From assembly GCA_018268955.1 (NCBI GenBank), contig JAFDVO010000038.1, positions 50,835 to 114,834 on the forward strand: DNA of 64,000 bases. The letters run 5' to 3'. The notes beneath the pieces were generated by a model. It saw only the letters and a program-made list of their open reading frames with translations. It was not told the DNA's origin and ran no database searches. Of this stretch, positions 15,965 through 23,906 are shown one piece after another. Origin of the DNA: Acidobacteriota bacterium (GTDB lineage Bacteria; Acidobacteriota; Vicinamibacteria; Vicinamibacterales; CAVVIG01). Numbering within the stretch: the first letter of the stretch is position 1; each line of letters begins with the position of its first letter. The position numbers were made by a program, and so were the translations under genes.

Positions 15965-16812
15965 GCACGCTGCTGGGCATCTACCGCGAGCCCGAGTGCT
16001 CGCCGGGGCGGCACCTGTCGAACGACAGCCTGCTCATCGAGCAGATCGCGCGTGAGCTGAGCGCCCGCGGCGCCTCCGTCCGGCTGTTGCACGCCGAGGA
16101 AGCGCTGGCGGAGCGCCCTGACGTGGACCTGGTCTTCTCGATGTGCCAGGGGCCGGCGGCGCTCGAAGGGTTGCTGGACTGGTCGCGGCGCGGCGCGCGG
16201 ATCGTGAACGACCCCGCGGCCGCGTTGAACACGTACCGCGATCACCTGCCCACGCTGCTGGCGAACGCTGCGGTGCCGTATCCTGCGACCCGTCTCCTCG
16301 ATACCGCGGCCGCGCTCGACGCGGACCTGGTGGTGGACCGTCCGATGTGGTTGAAGCGGGGCGACCTGCACGCGTCGGTCAGCTCCGACGTGCAGCGCGT
16401 CGAGACCGCGGCGCAACTGCGCGCTGGGCTTGCCGACTTCGTCGCCCGCGGGGTGGATCACGTCGCCCTGCAGGAGCATCGTCCCGGCACGGAGATCAAG
16501 TTCTACGGGGTGGCGGGGCGGACCTTCTTTCACTGGTTCGTGACGAACGACGCCGGTTCGCCGGCGCCGTCCACGCCCGCATTGCAGGACCTCGCCGAGC
16601 GGGCCGCCGCAGCGGCCGGCCTTGGGATCTTCGGCGGGGACGTGATCGTCGGGCCGACTGGCGACCTGACGTTGATCGACTTGAACGACTGGCCATCCTT
16701 CGCGCCGTGCCGTGAGGCGGCGTCCGAGGCGATAGCCGATTTTCTGATGAGGCGAGTGGATGCTGCCTGGAACCGAGGTCTTGTCTCGAGCGCGCACGAA
16801 GGCGCTCTTTAG
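15961..16812 (+). CDS. ATP-grasp-like protein of unknown substrate
   Basis: A 283-residue protein resembling ATP-grasp ligases/kinases (RimK, Ddl and inositol-phosphate kinase type). Evidence: a Rossmann-like N terminus (GIYREPECSPGRHLSND), the nucleotide-clamp stretch MWLKRGDLHA near residues 123-132, LQEHRPGTEIKFYGVAG at ~169-185 and the metal-binding C-terminal IDLNDWPSFAPC at ~239-250. ATP-grasp enzymes activate carboxylates or phosphorylate polyols with ATP. In this operon it may ligate an amino acid to an amino head group or phosphorylate a cyclitol; neither can be proven here. The GTG start overlaps the preceding stop; the 3' end overlaps the aminotransferase gene by 53 bases. Confidence 0.65.
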   Translation: MSTLLGIYREPECSPGRHLSNDSLLIEQIARELSARGASVRLLHAEEALAERPDVDLVFSMCQGPAALEGLLDWSRRGARIVNDPAAALNTYRDHLPTLLANAAVPYPATRLLDTAAALDADLVVDRPMWLKRGDLHASVSSDVQRVETAAQLRAGLADFVARGVDHVALQEHRPGTEIKFYGVAGRTFFHWFVTNDAGSPAPSTPALQDLAERAAAAAGLGIFGGDVIVGPTGDLTLIDLNDWPSFAPCREAASEAIADFLMRRVDAAWNRGLVSSAHEGAL

Positions 16813-18073
16813 CGAAGAGCAGGGGCGGATTGCCCCGGGGCTGCAGACGATCGCGCTGCTGTCGGAACTCGCCGTCGATCACGGCCGCGGATGCACGCTG
16901 GTGGACCTCGACGGCAACCAGTACCTGGATCTGAACGCCGGCGTGTCCGTGGCGAGCATTGGACATGCGCACCCGCGCTATGTCGAGGCGCTCACGCGGC
17001 AGTTGCAGGCGGTCACCGTGGGCAGCTTCACGACACGGGCGCGCGCGTCACTCACGGAATTGATCGCGCGCCTCGCACCGGGCAACCTCACGCGGACGCA
17101 GTACTTCAGCGGCGGCGCCGAGGCGGTCGAAGCGGCCATCAAGCTCGCGCGCTCCCACACCAAGAAGACCGACATCGTCGGCTTCACGGGCGGGTTCCAC
17201 GGGAAGACCGCCGGTGTGTTGCCGATCTCCGATGTCGGCTGGAAGCATGCCGTCGGGCCGCTGCCACCCGGATACCACATCGCGCCGTACCCGGACCCGA
17301 CGATGTTCGACGGCACGCCTGAGGAGTGCCTCGAGTTCTCGATCAACGCACTGCGTGCGCTGATCGAGGACAAGGCGGCAGACCGGCTCGCGGCCATCCT
17401 CGTCGAGCCCGTGCAGGGGACTGCTGGCAACATCGTCCCGCCAGCGGGGTTCCTCGCGCGCGTGCAGGCCGTGGCACACGAATTCGGCGCGCTGCTGATT
17501 GCCGACGAGATGATCACCGGCTTCGGGCGCACCGGGCTGCTGTTCGGCTCCAACCACGACGGCGTCGTGCCGGACATCATGACGACCGGCAAGGGCATGG
17601 CCGGCGGGTTCCCTATGAGCGCGGTGATCTCCACCGACGAGATCGTCAAGGCGGAACCGTTCTCGCTGCCGAGCGCCTCCTCCTCCAGCTACGGCGGCAA
17701 TCCGCTCGCCTCCGCGGCCGGCCTCGTGACGATCAGCACGATCGTCGACGAGAACCTCACCGAGGCGGCGCGGGTGCGCGGAGCCCAGTTCGTCGACGGG
17801 CTGCGCCGGCTCGCGGCCAAGCATGGCACCATCGCCAACGTGCGCGGTCGCGGCCTGCTGGTCGGGTTCGACTTCGTCAGGCCGGGAACGACGCGCAGCT
17901 TCCTGCCCAAGGATCCGTGCATTGCGTTCTTCAAGGAATGCGTCGAGAACGGCGTGATCGCCATGAGCTACACGCCACGCGTCCGTATCCACCCGCCGCT
18001 GATCATCAGCGAGGCTGAGGTCAACCAGGCGCTGGAGGTCTTCGACGCGGCGCTGGGACGGATGCAGGCATGA
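16760..18073 (+). CDS. Class III PLP aminotransferase
   Basis: A 437-residue fold-type I aminotransferase of class III (GABA/ornithine aminotransferase group). Visible motifs: N-terminal LVDLDGNQYLDLNAG, the phosphate-binding FSGGAEAVEAAIKLAR, the PLP-stacking FTGGFHGKT, the cofactor Asp in LLIADEMITGFGRTG, and Lys278 in MTTGKGMAGG that forms the Schiff base. It transfers an amino group to a ketone or aldehyde. The gene following encodes a Gfo/Idh/MocA dehydrogenase, so the pair could oxidise then aminate a sugar or cyclitol. Start ATG 16760 has GAGG seven bases upstream despite the long overlap with the preceding gene. Confidence 0.88.
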   Translation: MLPGTEVLSRARTKALFSEEQGRIAPGLQTIALLSELAVDHGRGCTLVDLDGNQYLDLNAGVSVASIGHAHPRYVEALTRQLQAVTVGSFTTRARASLTELIARLAPGNLTRTQYFSGGAEAVEAAIKLARSHTKKTDIVGFTGGFHGKTAGVLPISDVGWKHAVGPLPPGYHIAPYPDPTMFDGTPEECLEFSINALRALIEDKAADRLAAILVEPVQGTAGNIVPPAGFLARVQAVAHEFGALLIADEMITGFGRTGLLFGSNHDGVVPDIMTTGKGMAGGFPMSAVISTDEIVKAEPFSLPSASSSSYGGNPLASAAGLVTISTIVDENLTEAARVRGAQFVDGLRRLAAKHGTIANVRGRGLLVGFDFVRPGTTRSFLPKDPCIAFFKECVENGVIAMSYTPRVRIHPPLIISEAEVNQALEVFDAALGRMQA

Positions 18074-19050
18074 TGCACGGTGTCCTCGTCGGCTTCGGCG
18101 AGGTGGCGAGTGCCGGCCACTGGCCGGCATGGCAGGCCACGCATGCTGCCCGCATCGTCGCCGTTGTCGATCCGAGCGAGGAACGCCGCCAGCGTGCGGA
18201 GCAGGTGATCGCCGGCGTGCGCACGTTCGAGTCGATCGCGCGCGTGGACGTCGACGTCCAGTTCGCGGACATCTGCACGCCGCCCCTGTGGCACGACGCG
18301 CCGATGCTGCAGGCACTGGACCGCGGCTGGCACGTGCTGTGTGAGAAGCCGTTCGTGCTGGACTCGTCCCGCATCGCCGGGATCCGCGAGCGTGCCACGG
18401 CGCGTGGGCTCGCCGTCGTCCCGGTGCACAACTGGAAGTACGCCCCAATCCTCTTTCGTTCGACGTCGCTACTGCGAGCTGGCGAGATTGGTCAACTCCG
18501 CGACGTGGAGATTGTCACGTCACGCACGCAAGCCGCGGCAACCGCCGCCGGGGCGGCCTACAACTGGCGCACCGACCCGAACGTCGCGGGCGGCGGCATC
18601 CTGTTCGACCACGGCTGGCACGCCATCTACCTGGCGCTGCACTGGTTCGGCGAGCGGCCGATCGGTGTGAATGCAAACCTGCGACGCGCGGGCGGCAGCG
18701 CCGTCGAGACCGACGTCGACCTCGTCATCACGTTTCCCTCCGGTCGCGCCCGCATCCACTTGACGTGGAATGGAACGTCGCGTCGCAACGCCGTCCGCTT
18801 GACGGGAGACGCCGGAACGCTCTACGCAGACGACGACGTGCTTCGGGTGGAGAGCACGAACTCCAGGAACGAGCCGATGGCCGCGGCGCTGTCGGCAGGG
18901 TCCAGCCACGCCGACTGGTTCGCGGCGATGCTCCCCGACGTCCTCGCCGCCTTTGCCGAACCGGCCCGCTCACGCCCGATGCTCGATGAAGCCGCGCAGA
19001 CCCTCGCGATCATCGAAGAGGCGTATGCACAGGCCGGTGTCGCCAGCTAG
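18070..19050 (+). CDS. Gfo/Idh/MocA family oxidoreductase
   Basis: A 326-residue NAD(P)-dependent dehydrogenase. The Rossmann start is VLVGFGEVASAGH (residues 4-16), and the family catalytic motif EKP appears in LCEKPFVLD near residue 95; the C-terminal beta-sheet domain includes GGGILFDHGWHAIYL, placing an Asp-His pair in the active site. Members oxidise sugars, inositols or amino-sugar precursors at a hydroxyl. It overlaps the aminotransferase gene by four bases, and the following gene begins at the next base after its stop. Likely substrate: the head-group sugar/cyclitol of the lipid built by this operon (inference). Confidence 0.85.
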   Translation: MMHGVLVGFGEVASAGHWPAWQATHAARIVAVVDPSEERRQRAEQVIAGVRTFESIARVDVDVQFADICTPPLWHDAPMLQALDRGWHVLCEKPFVLDSSRIAGIRERATARGLAVVPVHNWKYAPILFRSTSLLRAGEIGQLRDVEIVTSRTQAAATAAGAAYNWRTDPNVAGGGILFDHGWHAIYLALHWFGERPIGVNANLRRAGGSAVETDVDLVITFPSGRARIHLTWNGTSRRNAVRLTGDAGTLYADDDVLRVESTNSRNEPMAAALSAGSSHADWFAAMLPDVLAAFAEPARSRPMLDEAAQTLAIIEEAYAQAGVAS

Positions 19051-20163
19051 ATGCCCACCATCATCGAGGCTCGTTCCAAGGGAGACCTGAAGCGCTTCAT
19101 CGAGCTGCCGTATTCGCTGTACGCCGGGGACGCGCACTTCGTGCCGCCGTTGCGTCGTGACGAGTACCGGCGATTCGACAGCCGCCATAATCCGTTCCTG
19201 CAGCACGCGACCATCACGCCGTTCATCGCGGTGGACGGTGATCGCGTCGTCGGGCGGGTTGCGGCGATTGATGACCGCCTGCACAACGAGGTGCACGGCG
19301 AGCGGGTGACCTGGTTCGGGTTCTTCGAGGCGCCCGACGCCGCAACCGGGCGTGCGCTGATGGCGACCGTTGAGGCGCACGCGGCGCGTCTGGGCAGCAC
19401 GGTGGTCCGCGGACCCGTGAATCCATCGATGCACGAGTCGCTCGGCGTGCTCGTCGAGGGCTTCGACGACGACCCGTACGCCCTCATGGCGTACAACCCG
19501 CCGGCCTATGCGACCTACGTGGAAGCGGCAGGCTACGGGAAGGTGAAGGACCTCTACTCGTTCGGCCTCGACATGACGGTACCGCTGCCGGAGCGCATCG
19601 TGCGGATCGCGGACCGGGTGCGGCACCGGTACGGGATCACCATTCGTCCGGTGAACCTCAAGCGCTTCGACGCTGAGTTGGAGATCCTCAAGACGGTGTA
19701 CCGCGCGGCGTGGGCCGACAACTGGGGCTTCGTGCCGCCGACCGATGCGGAGATCCGGCAGCTCGCTGTGGAACTGAAGCCGATTGTCGACCCCGAACTC
19801 GTGCTCTTCGCGGAGATGAACGGGGAGCCGGTCGGCTGCACCGTGTCGATCCCGGACGTGCACCAGGTCCTGAAGAAGATGCACGGCAACCTCCTGCCGT
19901 TCGGCGTCATCCATTTCCTCCGTCGCAAGCAGATCATCACGCGCGCGCGGATGCTGCTGCTCGGCGTGATGCCGAATGCGCGCAAGCTGGGGCTCTACCC
20001 GCTGTTGATTGCCGAGGCACACGCGCGTGGCGCGCGCAACGGCTACCGGCAGGCGGAGGTCGGCTGGACGCTCGAGGACAACACGCTGATCAACACCGGA
20101 ATCGAAGCCGCGGGCGCACGGCGGACGAAGGTGCATCGGCTGTATGAGAAGCCGATCGCTTAG
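19051..20163 (+). CDS. bcerS: GNAT-like N-acyltransferase, candidate bacterial ceramide synthase
   Basis: A 370-residue protein without membrane helices. The N-terminal part (LPYSLYAGDAHFVPPLRRDEYRRFD, then FIAVDGDRVVGRVAAIDD) and C-terminal part (FAEMNGEPVGCTVSIPD, LLLGVMPNARKLGLYPLL) look like GNAT folds. Long GNAT proteins of this type are found beside serine palmitoyltransferase genes, and one in Caulobacter acts as the bacterial ceramide synthase bCerS, acylating 3-ketosphinganine. Here the neighbours are an epimerase/reductase immediately downstream and spt, ACP and acyl-AMP ligase in the facing operon, which supports the same role. The ATG follows directly after the preceding stop codon. 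The specific function is by context and family resemblance. Confidence 0.72.
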   Translation: MPTIIEARSKGDLKRFIELPYSLYAGDAHFVPPLRRDEYRRFDSRHNPFLQHATITPFIAVDGDRVVGRVAAIDDRLHNEVHGERVTWFGFFEAPDAATGRALMATVEAHAARLGSTVVRGPVNPSMHESLGVLVEGFDDDPYALMAYNPPAYATYVEAAGYGKVKDLYSFGLDMTVPLPERIVRIADRVRHRYGITIRPVNLKRFDAELEILKTVYRAAWADNWGFVPPTDAEIRQLAVELKPIVDPELVLFAEMNGEPVGCTVSIPDVHQVLKKMHGNLLPFGVIHFLRRKQIITRARMLLLGVMPNARKLGLYPLLIAEAHARGARNGYRQAEVGWTLEDNTLINTGIEAAGARRTKVHRLYEKPIA

Positions 20164-21109
20164 CCTCACGGGCGCCACCGGCTTCGTGGGCCGGCATGTC
20201 GCCGAGGCGTTCGTGCGTGACGGCTGGGCGGTCCGCGCCATCGTGCGTCGCGGCAACCGCAAGCCGCTCCCGCGCGGCGTGGAAGCGGTCGAGGCTGACC
20301 TGCAGGGCGCACATCTCGGCGAGGCGATCCGCGGAACGGACCTCGTCATACACAGCGCGGCGCTGATCCGTGCGCGCGACGAGGCGGCCTTTCGTGCGGT
20401 CAACGTCGAGGGGACCCGCGTCGTGGCGGCGGCCGCCGCCGCAGCCGGCGTTCGCATGATCCTCATCTCGAGCCAGGCCGCTGGCGGGCAGGGCACGCCT
20501 GACGCGCCGCGGCGCGAGGACGATCCGCCGGCACCGGTGAATGCGTACGGCCGCAGCAAGCTTGCGTCGGAAGTCGTCATGCGCGGCACCGACGGCCTTG
20601 CGTGGACCGTCCTGCGCCCCTGCGCCGTGTACGGCCCGTACGACCGTGGATTCCTCCCGCTCTTCCGCATGGCCCGCCGCGGCCTGTTTCTCGTGCCCTC
20701 GAGTCCGTCCACGAGCTTCACGTTGATTCACGTGTCCGATCTCGTGCGCGCCGTCCGGCTCGCGGCGGAATCCACCGCCGCAGTGGGGGAGACGTGCTTC
20801 ATCGGTCACCCTGTCCCGCACACCGGAGACGACGTGCTCCGGGCGATTGCCGCCGCCGAGGGCCGGCCGTGCCGTCCTGTGCGCGTCCCCGCTCCGCTCA
20901 TCGCGGCAGCGGCCAGGCTCGGCGACCTCGCGTGGCGCGTCGGCGTCCAGCCAATAGTCGACTCAGGGCGGCTCGTCGAACTCCGCGCACAGGGGTTCGT
21001 CTGCGCCGTCGACCGCGCGCGAACGGTTCTGGGGTTCACGGCCGCGATCGATCTTGATGAGGGGATTGCCGAGACCGCCCGGTGGTATCGGGCGGAAGGG
21101 TGGATCTAG
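20144..21109 (+). CDS. cerR: NAD-dependent epimerase/reductase, candidate CerR
   Basis: A 321-residue extended short-chain dehydrogenase. The cofactor motif is TGATGFVGRHVAEAF near residues 9-23, and the catalytic Tyr-x3-Lys is in AYGRSKLASE with a Ser upstream in ILISSQAAGG. Extended SDRs of this type reduce the 3-keto group of 3-ketoceramide in bacteria (CerR in Caulobacter). It overlaps the GNAT gene by 20 bases and ends the nine-gene operon. Paired with the GNAT enzyme and facing spt, a role in ceramide reduction is likely; a sugar-epimerase role for the head group is the main alternative. Confidence 0.75.
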   Translation: MRSRSLSLTGATGFVGRHVAEAFVRDGWAVRAIVRRGNRKPLPRGVEAVEADLQGAHLGEAIRGTDLVIHSAALIRARDEAAFRAVNVEGTRVVAAAAAAAGVRMILISSQAAGGQGTPDAPRREDDPPAPVNAYGRSKLASEVVMRGTDGLAWTVLRPCAVYGPYDRGFLPLFRMARRGLFLVPSSPSTSFTLIHVSDLVRAVRLAAESTAAVGETCFIGHPVPHTGDDVLRAIAAAEGRPCRPVRVPAPLIAAAARLGDLAWRVGVQPIVDSGRLVELRAQGFVCAVDRARTVLGFTAAIDLDEGIAETARWYRAEGWI

Positions 21110-21117
21110 GGGAAGTT

Positions 21118-21330
21118 AGAAGTCGGAACTCAGAAGTCAGAACTTAGAGTGCGTTTCGAAACCTCAGCGCGCCACCGCGGAGTGCGCGGAGGTCACCGAG
21201 ATTACATTGGGAGCCGTGTAGCTCCGTGTTCCTCCGTGGCCTCCGTGGTGAGGCTTTGAAACACTCTCAAAAGTCGGAAGTCCAGGGCTGAACTTCTGAC
21301 TTCTGACTTTTAACTTCTGACTTCCGAGAG
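21118..21330. repeat. Composite repeat: heptamer arrays around a ~110-bp inverted-repeat element
   Basis: The gap between converging operons holds AGAAGTC-type heptamers (21118-21150), then a ~110-bp element at 21153-21262 with 14-bp imperfect terminal inverted repeats (GTTTCGAAACCTCA and TGAGGCTTTGAAAC), then inverse TTCTGAC heptamers (21268-21330). The interior has CACGGAGG/CCTCCGTGG motifs. A homologous copy in the opposite orientation lies at 62584-62692, likewise beside AGAAGTC heptamers. The radical SAM gene's final codons and stop fall inside the second heptamer array. Confidence 0.75.
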
Positions 21331-22713
21331 GATCCGCGCCGGTACTTCGTGCGCGATGGCGGCAGGGTAGCTGTCGACCAGCGGCGAACTGCGGAACGCG
21401 CCATTGCGCAGGCAGTAGTTGGTCCAGACCCGGTTCCAGAGGAACGTGTGCCACGCGGCCTCGGGCGACACGGTGTCGTGCGTCCGCCAGTACCGCTCGA
21501 TGATGCGCTCGGGCCGGAAGAACTGCAGCACCTCGATGTACTTCCGCATCAACCCGGCGCCGCTGATGTTCGGCATCGACGTGACCGGGAAGGCGAGGGT
21601 GTACTTCTCCCAGTCCTGCGGGTAGTTCTTGAAGAGGATGCGGCCGTCCGCGTCGTACTTCGCGTAGTCGCGCGTGCCCGGCAGCGGCGTGAGGATCGTC
21701 GGGTTCAAGCCGTCGAGGTCGGTCTCGGCCGCGAACCGCAGGATGTCCCCCGCGACGGTGTTCATGTCCTGCGTGTCGATGCCGAGGATGAACGAGCCGA
21801 CCACACCGACGCCGTGGCGGCGGATCCGCGCGACGTTCTCGCGGTAGTAGTCGACGCCGCGACGCTGTGAGGTGCCGTCCTTGCGGATCAGCGTCAATGA
21901 CTGCTTGTCGGTGCTCTCCAGCCCGATGAAGACGCCCGCACACCCGGCCGCTCGGGCCAGCGCCGGCAGTTCGTCGTCATCGCCGAAGTTGATCGTGACC
22001 TGGGTGATCCACTGCTTCCCGAGCTTCGCGTCGGCCATCGCGCGGAACAGATCGAGGCAGCGCTGCTTCGCCTTGCGCGAGAAGCCGTTCAGGTCGTCGT
22101 CCACGAAGATGATGTCGCGCTGGGGAATGGCGGCCACCTCCGCGACGACTTCGTCGACCGTTCGCATCCGGAACAGGCGTCCGTTGAAGACGGTCACCGA
22201 GCAGAACGAGCAGTCCATGGGACAGCCGCGGGAGGTCTGCGCGGAGACGTACTCGTAGGTGTACTTCTCGAAGATGCGCCGGTCTGGCTGGACGATCGAC
22301 TCGCCGCGCGTGCCGCCGTTGTAGACCGGCTGGAGCCGTCCCGCTTCGACGTCCGCGATGACCGTCGGCCAGAGCGCCTCGCATTCACCGATGAACAGGG
22401 CATCGGCGTGCCGGGCCGCCTCGCCCTGCACCAACGACGCATGGATACCGCCCATGACGACCGGGATGCCCCGGCTGCGGAACTTTGCGGCAATCGCGTA
22501 GGCTCGCGGCGCCTGCGGCGTGAAGGCGGTCAGGCCGACGAGATCGGCCTGCACGTCGCCGTAGTCCCTCGTGCCTTCGACCTGTTCGTCGATCAGCTCC
22601 ACCGTCCAGTGGGGCGGCGTGACGGCTGCCACGTAGCCGAAGGCGAGTGGTTGCCACAGGTAGTCGCCGTAGAGGGACACCGGGTTGCGCGGGTTGATCA
22701 GGACCAGTTTCAT
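21310..22713 (-). CDS. B12-binding-type radical SAM protein
   Basis: A 467-residue radical SAM enzyme with an N-terminal cobalamin-binding-like domain (residues 1-145, starting MKLVLINPRNPVSLYGDYLW). The cluster motif Cys-x3-Cys-x2-Cys is in SRGCPMDCSFCSV near residue 185, with FVDDDLNGF and VFIGLES in the following barrel. Members methylate unactivated carbons or rearrange lipids, porphyrins and natural products; HpnJ-like and BchE-like proteins are relatives. It is the last gene of the ACP-ligase-SPT operon, starting at an ATGA overlap with spt, so a lipid substrate is plausible. The last residues (SEVRS) are encoded by a repeat array. Confidence 0.82.
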   Translation of the reverse strand: MKLVLINPRNPVSLYGDYLWQPLAFGYVAAVTPPHWTVELIDEQVEGTRDYGDVQADLVGLTAFTPQAPRAYAIAAKFRSRGIPVVMGGIHASLVQGEAARHADALFIGECEALWPTVIADVEAGRLQPVYNGGTRGESIVQPDRRIFEKYTYEYVSAQTSRGCPMDCSFCSVTVFNGRLFRMRTVDEVVAEVAAIPQRDIIFVDDDLNGFSRKAKQRCLDLFRAMADAKLGKQWITQVTINFGDDDELPALARAAGCAGVFIGLESTDKQSLTLIRKDGTSQRRGVDYYRENVARIRRHGVGVVGSFILGIDTQDMNTVAGDILRFAAETDLDGLNPTILTPLPGTRDYAKYDADGRILFKNYPQDWEKYTLAFPVTSMPNISGAGLMRKYIEVLQFFRPERIIERYWRTHDTVSPEAAWHTFLWNRVWTNYCLRNGAFRSSPLVDSYPAAIAHEVPARILSEVRS

Positions 22714-23906
22714 GCGGCAGCGTCGATGATCTGAAGTTCGCGACCGACCCGCTCGAAGACCGCGAGCGCCTCGTCGATCTGCTCAGGTGTATGCGCCGCC
22801 GAGTAACTCGTGCGCAGCAGGCATGCATCGGGACGGCAGGCTGGCGGCAGGACGATGTTCGCGTAGACGCCGGCGTCGAGGAGCGCGGCCCAGGCGGCGA
22901 CGGCCCGGTCAGCCGTGCCGATCTCGATGGGCACAATCGGCGATTCGGTACGCCCGATTGTGAACCCGAGCCGCGTGAGCCCGGCCCGCACCTGCCGCAC
23001 GTTCGCCCACAGGCGATCCTTCAGCGTTCGATCGGCGAGCAGGATCTCCAGCGCCTTCTCGACCCCAGCGATGTTCGCCGGTGATCCGGAGGCTGTGAAG
23101 ACGTAGGGGCGCGAGGCGAAGTGGAGGAGGCGAAGCGCATCGTGCCGCGAGACCGCGAAGCCGCCAATGCCCGCGAGCGCCTTCGAGAACGTGCCCACCA
23201 CGAAGTCGACCGTGTCGAGCACGCCCTGTTCCTCGACGCACCCGAGCCCCTGCTCGCCGTACACGCCGAAGGAGTGTGCCTCGTCCACCATCAGGAATGC
23301 CCCGGCCTCACGGCACGCGGCCGCGATGTCCCGCAGGGCGCCCACGTCGCCGCTGATCGAGTAGAGCCCTTCGACGACGACAAGGCAGTTCGACGGGTCC
23401 TCGACGCGCGAGAGCTTGCGCGCGAGATCCGCCGGGCCATTGTGGCGGAAGGCGAAGATCTGGGCGCCACTCAGGCGCGCACCGTCGTAGATGCTCGCGT
23501 GGCTCTCGAGATCGACCATCACCGTGTCTCCAGCCTGGCACAGGCCGGAGATGAGGCCGAGGTTCGCCTGATAGCCGGTGCTGAACACCATCGCGTGCGG
23601 CATGCCGTACGCCCTGGCGAAGGCGCGTTCGAGCTGGCGATGCGCGGCGTAGGTCCCGTTGGCGGCGCGGGAGCCGGTCGTGCCGGCACCCTGCTGCGCC
23701 ACCGCCGCTTGTGCGGCCGCGATGACGTCCGGATGGAAGCTGAGGCCGAAGTAGTTGTTGGACCCGCACATCAGCGTGCGGTGGCCGTTGATCACGACCT
23801 CGGTGGGGCTGAGGATCCGGTCGATGACGGTATCGAACGGGACGTGGTCGACGGCGAAGGCGTCGAGGCGCTCCGCGATCGGGCGCAGCTTGTCGAACAG
23901 GCTCAC
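22710..23906 (-). CDS. spt: Serine palmitoyltransferase
   Basis: A 398-residue PLP enzyme of the alpha-oxoamine synthase family. It condenses serine with a fatty acyl thioester to 3-ketosphinganine, the first step of sphingolipid synthesis. Visible: the N-terminal block with GSNNYFGLSFHPDV, MVDLESHASIYDG, cofactor Asp-x-x-His in VDEAHSFGVYGE, and PLP Lys242 in GTFSKALAGIGG. It is soluble with no membrane helix, like the Sphingomonas enzyme. KBL and BioF are close relatives, but adjacency to a dedicated ACP and acyl-AMP ligase, and to ceramide synthase and reductase candidates, favours SPT. It starts at GTG overlapping the ligase stop (GTGA). Confidence 0.85.
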   Translation of the reverse strand: MSLFDKLRPIAERLDAFAVDHVPFDTVIDRILSPTEVVINGHRTLMCGSNNYFGLSFHPDVIAAAQAAVAQQGAGTTGSRAANGTYAAHRQLERAFARAYGMPHAMVFSTGYQANLGLISGLCQAGDTVMVDLESHASIYDGARLSGAQIFAFRHNGPADLARKLSRVEDPSNCLVVVEGLYSISGDVGALRDIAAACREAGAFLMVDEAHSFGVYGEQGLGCVEEQGVLDTVDFVVGTFSKALAGIGGFAVSRHDALRLLHFASRPYVFTASGSPANIAGVEKALEILLADRTLKDRLWANVRQVRAGLTRLGFTIGRTESPIVPIEIGTADRAVAAWAALLDAGVYANIVLPPACRPDACLLRTSYSAAHTPEQIDEALAVFERVGRELQIIDAAA

